DNA of 64,000 nt from Trifolium pratense (taxonomy: Eukaryota; Streptophyta; Magnoliopsida; Fabales; Fabaceae). Within the stretch, counting starts at the first letter, position 1. Each line of letters starts with the position of its first letter. The stretch covers positions 71,161,257-71,225,256 of the forward strand of contig NC_060060.1 of the NCBI RefSeq assembly GCF_020283565.1, read 5' to 3'. The notes under the pieces were generated by a model, which worked only from the letters and a program-made list of their open reading frames with translations, made no database searches and was not told where the DNA came from. Below are positions 57,183 to 64,000 of the stretch, piece after piece. The position numbers were made by a program, and so were the translations under genes.

Positions 57183-58976
57183 ATGTCTGGAGGAGACGAA
57201 AGTACTAATACTGGTACTCCTGGTGATGCCAGTGGTAGTGGTAGAACTGGATCTGCCTTTGGTTTTGATTATTTAAATAATGAATCACATGAACATAGTG
57301 GCAATAGAAAAGCCCCTATATTCAATGGTGATGCTTCATTATTTGAGTGGTGGAAGGAAAGACTTTATAGCAATATCACTGCTATTGATCATGAGTTGTG
57401 GGATTTGGTTGAGCTGGGAGTAACTTTTGAAAACTTAAATGAACATGGAAGGTTGTCCATTGAGCACAGAAAGTTACTCACACCAGCTAACCTAAAAACC
57501 TACACTAAACATCACAGAGTAAAGGACATTGTTGTTGGTGCTATTAGACATGAGGATTATGTCAGAATAGAAAACAAGTCATCAGCCAAATCTATTTTTG
57601 ACTCTATGTGTGCTACCTATGATGGTAACGAGAAAGTTCAAGAGGCTAAGGCTAGTCTCTTGATAAGGCAATATGAACTTTTCACCATGCAACAAGATGA
57701 AAATATTGAAACTATGTTCACAAGGTTTCAAATCCTTGTATCTGGTCTCAAAGTTCTAAAGAGGAGTTATTCTACCTATGACCATGTTCAGAAGATTCTG
57801 AGAAGTTTTCCTCTTGCATGGAGACCTAAAGTCACTGCAATTGAGGAAGCTCAAAATCTCAAGACTCTGAGTCTTGAGGCTCTGATAAGCAATCTCAGAA
57901 GCCATGAGATGGTTCTGGAAGCTGATTCAGAAGCTAAGAAGAAGTCCAAGTCTGTGGCTTTACAGTCAACTAGGATTTCTTCCAAAGCTCTTAAGACTCA
58001 GCTTCTTGACATTGAGGAGGAATCTTCTGCAGATGGCCAAGAGGAAGAAATGGGGGAAGATGAGTTTGCCCTATTCACCAAGTTTCAGCAATGGAACAGG
58101 CTTAACAAGAGAAATTTCAGAGGAAACAGCTCAAGAAATTTTGTTAGCAAAAAGGATGATCAAAAGAACTGCTTCAACTGTAAGAAGCCAGAACACTTTA
58201 TTGCTGATTGTCCAGAAATGTCTGCCAAAGACAAAAGCAAAAGATACAGCTCAAAGAAGCAACAATTTAAGAGCAAATTGAAAAAGAGTCTGATGGCTAC
58301 TTTTGAGGAGCTATCATCTGAGGAGGAAGAGAAAGAGGCAAATCTAGCCCTAATGGCTTCAACCGACTCAGATGTAGATTCAGAGGATGAATCAGAATCA
58401 GACTCAGAAGTTACAGATGAGGTATTTTCTGACTGTTCTAAAACTCAACTTATAACAGCTCTTAACAAAGTTATTGAGAAACATCTCAGAGTGTTAAGCA
58501 AACCAAAAGCTTTACAAGAAAAGCTTAATGGTCTAAGTGAACAGGAAGGTCATTTTCAAGGTCTATATCAAGAAACTCTGAATAGAGTAAATGACTTTGA
58601 AAAAGGTTGTGCTGTTTGTCACAAACCTATTGATGAGCAGGAATTGGCTCTTCAACAGTTTGTGCATCTCAACTTTGGAAAGAGCAAAGCTGCAAATTTA
58701 ATTTATAATGTCATGAGACATAGAGGAGAAGGAGTTGGCTATGAATATGGTAGAACATATTCAAGGCTAAAAACTTATCCCAAAAAGGTTGGAAAATCTT
58801 GGGTTTATTTTGTTGTACCCCAAAGTGAAGAGGGGAAGAATTTTGGTACTCTGGGAAATGAGGATGATGATCTGAGAAAATTAGAAGCTGACAGCTCAGA
58901 GGAACCAAGTGTTGGAGTAAGCCCTAAAAGCCAATCTATTTTGATAGAATCGTCTTTTGTGTTCTTTGATTTGTGA
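57183..58976 (+). pseudogene. Gag of Sirevirus element 4, truncated
   Basis: About 576 gag codons remain, then a foreign tail from 58910 adds about 20 codons to a chance stop. Capsid-type region and one zinc knuckle CFNCKKPEHFIADC, in which the usual Gly before His is Glu. It closely parallels the 799-residue gag of element 3 up to the cut. The acidic S/D/E segment at about residues 385-410 is slightly shorter than in element 3. Confidence 0.88.
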
Positions 58977-59061
58977 TTAATGGTTTAATCAAGATCCGTT
59001 CATCGGGATTGTTCCGCTAAGAGGATTAGTTATTTTGAAAAACCTCTCTTAAATCCCTTCA
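58910..59061 (+). mobile_element. Short (152-base) LTR
   Basis: It starts TGTTGGAGTAAG, ends AATCCCTTCA, and is followed directly by a tRNA-Met primer site, so it is the 5' LTR of a retroelement. It resembles none of the other LTRs here. The second LTR is not in the window, so the element continues past it or has lost its 3' end. Short LTRs occur in some Ty1/copia and TRIM elements. Confidence 0.65.
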
Positions 59062-59062
59062 G

Positions 59063-59074
59063 TGGTATCAGAGC
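59063..59074 (+). promoter_or_regulatory. Primer binding site of the short-LTR element
   Basis: TGGTATCAGAGC one base after the LTR end. Confidence 0.8.
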
Positions 59075-61700
59075 ATCGGTTCTGATTAAATCATTAAATT
59101 CAAATTTTCTTTTATGCATATCGATGGTTATATGATGATATGATCATGTTTATATGCGTTTGTTTGATTGAATGCGTTAATCACGTGTTTCGAATTTTAT
59201 TATCCGAAATTTTTATGGGCTATGAATTTTGAATTTGTTCAAAAATATGCTATACATGTTTTCGTTCGTATGTTTGTGTATTCTACTATGATTTGCAAGA
59301 GTGTGCTATATATGAAAGTCATATTTGCTTTTTAAAAGATATAAGTGCATCGCTTTTAGTTCTAAAACAATCTATTAATCTTGACAACAAGAGTTGTTCA
59401 AATGCCACTGTAGGTTTGAAAAACTAGTGTTTTGCATTTTTTCAATTAATTAATCTTTTTATATATTTTGTTAGATAAATGTTGTTAGTGGTTGTTGATT
59501 TAACTAGGGAAGGTATTATCTAGGAAAAGTAATTTTTAGCTTTGTCATTTAATAGGGAAGGTAATTCTGCAACACAAACTTTACCCCCAAGTTTCAAATT
59601 CCTTTGTCTATAAATAGCAAAGGATTGATGCATCAAAAATACAATACTATTTCCTTTCATTTTTTATCCTTTCTCTTTTCTTCAACACAAGAGAACTCAT
59701 CTTCATTTCCTTTTTGTTATTGACTTCTGTTTTACATTGAATTCTTGAGAATTGATTTCTTGAACCTGAAAAGAAAAAACTCATTTGATTAGATCTCATC
59801 CATAATCAATATTTAAGTGAGGCATGAATATATGAACAAAGATCGAGGCCATGAACTATTTCTATATGCAATTTATTAGTTACTTTGTTTGAGACTTACA
59901 TTTTATTATTGATTGGTCTTTTTTATAGGTGACACTCACTTCTATCAAGGATCTTGTGTCTGTGTTTCAAAGGTAAATATATGTTTTTCGAAGATCTCAT
60001 TTCTTTCATGAATTGTCTTTAGTAATAAATTCTTATATTACTGACCTCATATCATTTTGGTGACATTATGCTTAGTTCTATTATGTACTTTTATATTCAT
60101 GCTCAAGAATTGATTTTGCAGGAACCATTTGAAGATGAAAATAAGAATAATTTTGGGAGGGAACTTTCAGACAAGGTGTTCAAATAGCCTAAACAGTTTG
60201 AACTTGAAGAATATTCATTCAAAATTCATCACAAAACAATTAAAGTACAAAATTTAACACTAATTTTATATTACACACTCATGACATCTTACTATGTCTA
60301 AACTCATCCTCTAATAGTGAGTAAATTAATAGTTTTCGTTTGAAGTTTATGACTTTCATCAAGTTTATTTGTCTTTCCTTTTCTTTCCTTTAAAAAAAGT
60401 TGAAATCATGATAACATGGACAATCAATCAAACTCTCTTCTATATTGGGATTACTACTAACCAAGGAAATGTAACAATTTTCATTCATAATGCTTTTTTC
60501 AATTTTTAATAACAAAGTCAAAATCTTTGATTAATTCCCTTTCAATTTCAAACACATTGGATACAATGAACTATTTATATTCAGTTTTTTATTGTTTACC
60601 CCACTCCAATCAGTTCTTACATGAATAATGTTTTTAGTAATACACTATTAAATCACTAACTTCATAATTTTAGTTAGATCATGTTTAACTTTTATTATGT
60701 GCATTTATAAATCTAAGAGTACATATAAAACATAGACAATTACAACATTTTTATTTATAACTCTTTAATTAAAAGCTAATAATGTATAGTTTCTATTAAC
60801 ATGTGATATATTAAAAAAAAAAGTTATTGCTATGCAAAGTTGACAAAAGATCTCATAATTAAGCCATATACTCTATATATGTAATAGAAGCAGAATAAAC
60901 CTAAAATCTCATAATCCCGAAGAAGCAATATTAACAAGTCACTTGCTTAAATAAAATTCAAAGTAACTAGGCATAACCAATCAAGTTTAAAGACATGTGA
61001 TGCCAAGAGTATCTCCCAATGTAGTCACTTATTAATGTCTTAACCTTGGCTAATTAGTAATTATTTTGTGCCCAAAATTGGAAATGTGGTATACATGATT
61101 GTTTCAGTTTAAGGACCTTTTTTAGTGAAGAGCCTTTGCTTTAAAAAAATGAATTCAATCTGTTGCATCATTCGGATGAAATCTTTAATTGATTAAGAAT
61201 CCTAAGCAATCTCACCCAACTCTTTTGCGGATTACCAACTATGGACTTCCCTCCGTTTACTCGAAAGACATAACCCTATAAACCTATGAATTCCACACTT
61301 GAGTGATGATCACATATCCAAGCATAAAAACTAATATTTCCATATTAATATAATGTAAAGATGTTCAGAAAGAACAATTGTAGATAGATACTTTCCATCA
61401 GTTTGAATCATTTGATAATGCAAATAAATGAAAAAATTTATTTATTTACTTATTTAATTTTAAGTTGTAAAGTGAATTTAGAAGAAACTTTGAGTGGGAG
61501 TTTGATCAAGATTATTTAAATTAGTATTACTTCAAAATTTATCAGATAAATGTTCTTAAGTTGAAAATTTAACAGCAATTACAGAACTAAAATTTTGAAC
61601 TAAAAAAATCAAATAGAGTTCCTTAGAAAAAACATGCAGTCATAAAAGAGTTTGGGTTAGGTTTTCATCATAAAATCAATCTAAAACTAGGAGGTTACAC
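59075..61700. other. AT-rich DNA downstream of the short LTR, no gene recognised
   Basis: The first several hundred bases may be the internal leader of the short-LTR element. From about 59580 the sequence changes character ('tctataaatagcaaagg', then CT-rich leader-like sequence to 59780), suggesting a captured or host promoter-like segment on the plus strand. No coding frame of credible length follows. Part of this stretch probably belongs to the Helitron that ends at 62836. Confidence 0.35.
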
Positions 61701-61704
61701 ATAC

Positions 61705-62100
61705 CCAAAATATCAGTGGCTACGATGAAGCATGAAGTTCTGTTGACATCGAGATTCCAATTTGACTGAAACAGAAAAGAAAAAAACGATTTCTCATGAG
61801 AAGTTAAATCAAAATAGAACCAGAAGGATATTTAGGAATTTGTTCATACCCGTAGCGGAGACGATTGTCGGCGGTGGTTTCCGGTGACGGTGCCCAGTTC
61901 TCAAAATGAAGATCACATATCAATCGCTCAACTCCATGGACGAGCTCAGACGTGGTCGAAAACAGAGCTTTTGGCGACGGAGTTCGATAACACATGATGT
62001 TGATTTCACAGCCAGCTGGGTCTGTAGCCGGACGGAGGAATGCAGTGGATAGGTGTTTTTGCTAGGGTTTGAAGGATGAAGAAGAGAGACCGTGTCTCAA
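61705..62100 (-). pseudogene. Gene-fragment-like exons on the minus strand
   Basis: A plant-type 5' leader (with CAAACCCTAGC near 62060) precedes an ATG at 61995 and 48 codons up to a donor-like GGTATG (61849). A TTTCTGTTTCAG acceptor then opens a 61-base second exon (61765-61705) followed by GTATGT. In the joined phase the second exon stops after about 14 codons. I do not recognise the product. Position just upstream of a Helitron 3' end suggests a captured gene fragment, though a short host gene or non-coding transcript is possible. Confidence 0.35.
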
Positions 62101-62799
62101 TAATTGATGAGAGAGAAAAATAAATTAAAATGAGAATGGAAATACAAAAGAAACAACGTGATGCAACAAAGGCAAATATGGGCTTCACAAAAAAAAAAGG
62201 CAAATATGGGCTTTGCTGATTTTTTTTATAAGAAAAAACACATGATTTTGCATATAAAAAAGAAAGGAATATTGATGTTTGTGTTGTTATTATAGTATTG
62301 TTAAGGAATATTGATGTTTCGTCGGGTTTATACGATGATACACGTCTCACTATTTTATATATAGGGAACAATTATCAGTCCTAAAATTGTAACAGGAATG
62401 AATATTGGTGATAATACCATCAGATGCAAATGTTTCAATAAGTTTATGGAGGCGCCAATTTCTTTTGTGTGTTTGCTTATGTATGACAATTAACAAAAGT
62501 TAGGGACAAACACTTTCCCGAGACCAGTTTTTACTCATGTCCAGTTATATGCTCAATCATATGTTGTTTTGTATATTAATATCTTAATTTTTAAACACAA
62601 TATGTCTACCAAACAAAAACCAATTGCCTGTAAAACAAAATGCATTATCAATTTATTATTAAACAAACAAACAAATTAAAGTAGAAAATTTGTGTTGCAT
62701 CATTTTTAAATATTGTCATTATTTTAATATAATATTTTATTTTAATATTCTAATTTTAAACACAATATACTTTGTTTACTAAAAAAAATTAAAAAAGAA

Positions 62800-62836
62800 A
62801 ATAAAAATCGTGCATCGCACGGGTAAAAAACACTAG
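62800..62836 (+). mobile_element. Helitron 3' terminus
   Basis: Hairpin CGTGC-ATC-GCACG (62809-62821), 11 bases of spacer, then CTAG (62833-62836) followed by T: the standard 3' end of a plant Helitron. The 5' TC end was not found, so its extent is unknown. Confidence 0.7.
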
Positions 62837-64000
62837 TTGTATACCATATGAATTCAATATGTTGAATTGTGAGATTGATTTAATAATAATTTATATAGTA
62901 ACAGTTACTAATGTGGTTTGATTATCTGATAATCAAACAAGTTTATTTCATTATAAACTATAAATTATTAACCATCATGATTTATTCCTGAAAGTGTTGA
63001 ATTTGATTCAAAAGCTAGTGGATAATATTGGTTCAGTATGATACACGCTTTATTCTTGTCAAAAGAGTTTTGATTATATAAATTGCTATATTCAATGATT
63101 GCAGAATTGTCAAAAATATTTGATTCAAAATATTTTATTTAGAATTAAAAGATTTGAATTAAATTAATTTGGTAATTTAAAACAATCATGAATCAAAAGG
63201 TTTGATTCTGTTTTTGGATTAATTGTTTGAATTGATTACATATATATATTCAAAATTTAATTTTGTTTATTTATTAAATAAATTGCCAAAATATATTTGG
63301 ATACTTGATCCTAATTTATAGCCAATTTAAATTAATTCTTAGAGGTATATAGTTATGGCCTTAGCGTGTTTGGCGTTTATTTTATTTGGTTTAAATACGA
63401 CCTGCGTGTCGTGGTTTATTATTTTATAAATACGGCCTGCGTGATGTGACAATTTATTTACTTTATTTATTTTAAATAATTGTAATTGCTCGTGATGACG
63501 GGAGACAAAGCCAAACGAAGGATGTCGACGGAGTAACTTGAAAAGTTTGCTCGAGGGTCAAAGAATTGTAATAAATTAGTTTATTTAATTCTTTCATTTT
63601 AGGAGGCCATAACTATACTACCTTAGTTTATTTTATGTATGTGATGCATGAGATGAATGTTTTAATTATATATGTTTTGAATATTTTATATAATTGTTAA
63701 ACATATATTTACATGAGTGTCATGTAAATTGAAACACGTTTTGTATGAGATACAAAATACGGTGAGATTAAATTTAATTAAAATCCCTTAAAAGAAATAT
63801 TAAGTTGAAAGCTTTCCAACATTTAGCACTCATCAAGACTAATATCGAATTTTGTGGGTTCGCCAAAGCGAGATGCATTTTCTATACTAGTAAGGTGCGA
63901 TAGGATAATTGTAATATCCGACTGCTATTTTTTGGGTTAACTTAACTAAACCTATTATAATACAATTATAAAAGTTTAGAAGCAAGAGTTGGGAACAATC
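62837..64000. other. AT-rich retroelement-like non-coding DNA to window end
   Basis: No gene is visible. Two related phrases, 'acgacctgcgtgtcgtgg' (63398) and 'acggcctgcgtgatgtg' (63431), repeat within a stretch that reads like a retroelement leader or LTR. It may be the continuation of the short-LTR element on the far side of the Helitron. Confidence 0.35.

Larger units (their letters stand above)
56542..58909 (+). mobile_element. Truncated Sirevirus element 4 (5' LTR and gag)
   Basis: It starts TGTTGGAACAAAATTG like the minus-strand reading of element 3's LTR. The LTR (56542-57113) is only 572 bases, so about half is missing compared with 1124. It is followed by primer site TGGTATCAGAGC (57116-57127) and gag, and is cut at 58910 by a short-LTR element. 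Pol and 3' LTR are absent from the window. Confidence 0.85.

Overview
This is plant nuclear DNA, AT-rich and built mostly of nested retrotransposons. The BURP-domain gene family, the abundance of Sirevirus-type Ty1/copia elements with an extra envelope-like ORF, Athila-like and chromovirus-like Ty3/gypsy remnants, and Stowaway-like, hAT and Mutator-like MITEs all fit a legume with a mid-sized or large genome. The species is an inference; nothing here names it.

Host genes. Two tandem copies of one BURP-type gene bracket the window. The right copy (49374-49427 joined to 51608-53350) is complete. A short exon encodes a signal peptide, a 2.2 kb intron follows, and a second exon encodes 14 near-identical repeats around Y-L-D-G-W-L-K-D (plus one decayed) and a full BURP domain with the four-CH signature. 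The left copy (970-2023) has 16 repeats but is cut off at an LTR-like end before any BURP domain. The layout resembles plant 'burpitide' precursors, in which the BURP domain is an autocatalytic copper-dependent peptide cyclase acting on core peptides carried in the same chain. This is the most interesting candidate system in the window.

Interior (about 2.0-47.3 kb). Layers of transposons lie between the two BURP copies. A LINE-type RNase H fragment (3053-3350, resuming 13486-13564) is split by a complete minus-strand Sirevirus (3351-13485, TSD GTACC). A partial Sirevirus LTR (about 13646-14713) abuts a Ty3/gypsy pol remnant (26541 onward). At that junction sits a gypsy solo LTR (14718-26540, TSD AATTG), which is itself split by a complete plus-strand Sirevirus (16515-26431, TSD AATTA). 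The gypsy pol remnant is split again by a third Sirevirus on the minus strand (27575-39854, TSD CATTT), and then runs into a different gypsy LTR (40111). An Athila-like minus-strand remnant with a 3' LTR, envelope-like ORF and integrase tail (40940-47340) follows, carrying a Sirevirus solo LTR (42841-43982).

Right flank. A MITE cluster (47.6-49.25 kb) abuts the TATA box of the intact BURP gene, and more MITEs lie in its intron. Downstream are a tRNA-derived SINE head, another copy of the gypsy LTR family (55161), a truncated Sirevirus (56542-58909), a short-LTR element with a tRNA-Met primer site (58910 onward), a spliced-looking gene fragment on the minus strand (61.7-62.1 kb) and a Helitron 3' terminus (62836).

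Two of the three complete Sireviruses end pol with UAG-CAG-UUA and continue in frame into the envelope-like ORF, the arrangement known for stop-codon suppression in soybean SIRE1. The third has a separate ORF3 and an open frame on the opposite strand. LTR pairs differ at one or no positions that I could find, so these insertions are young, yet two of the three have disrupted pol genes.
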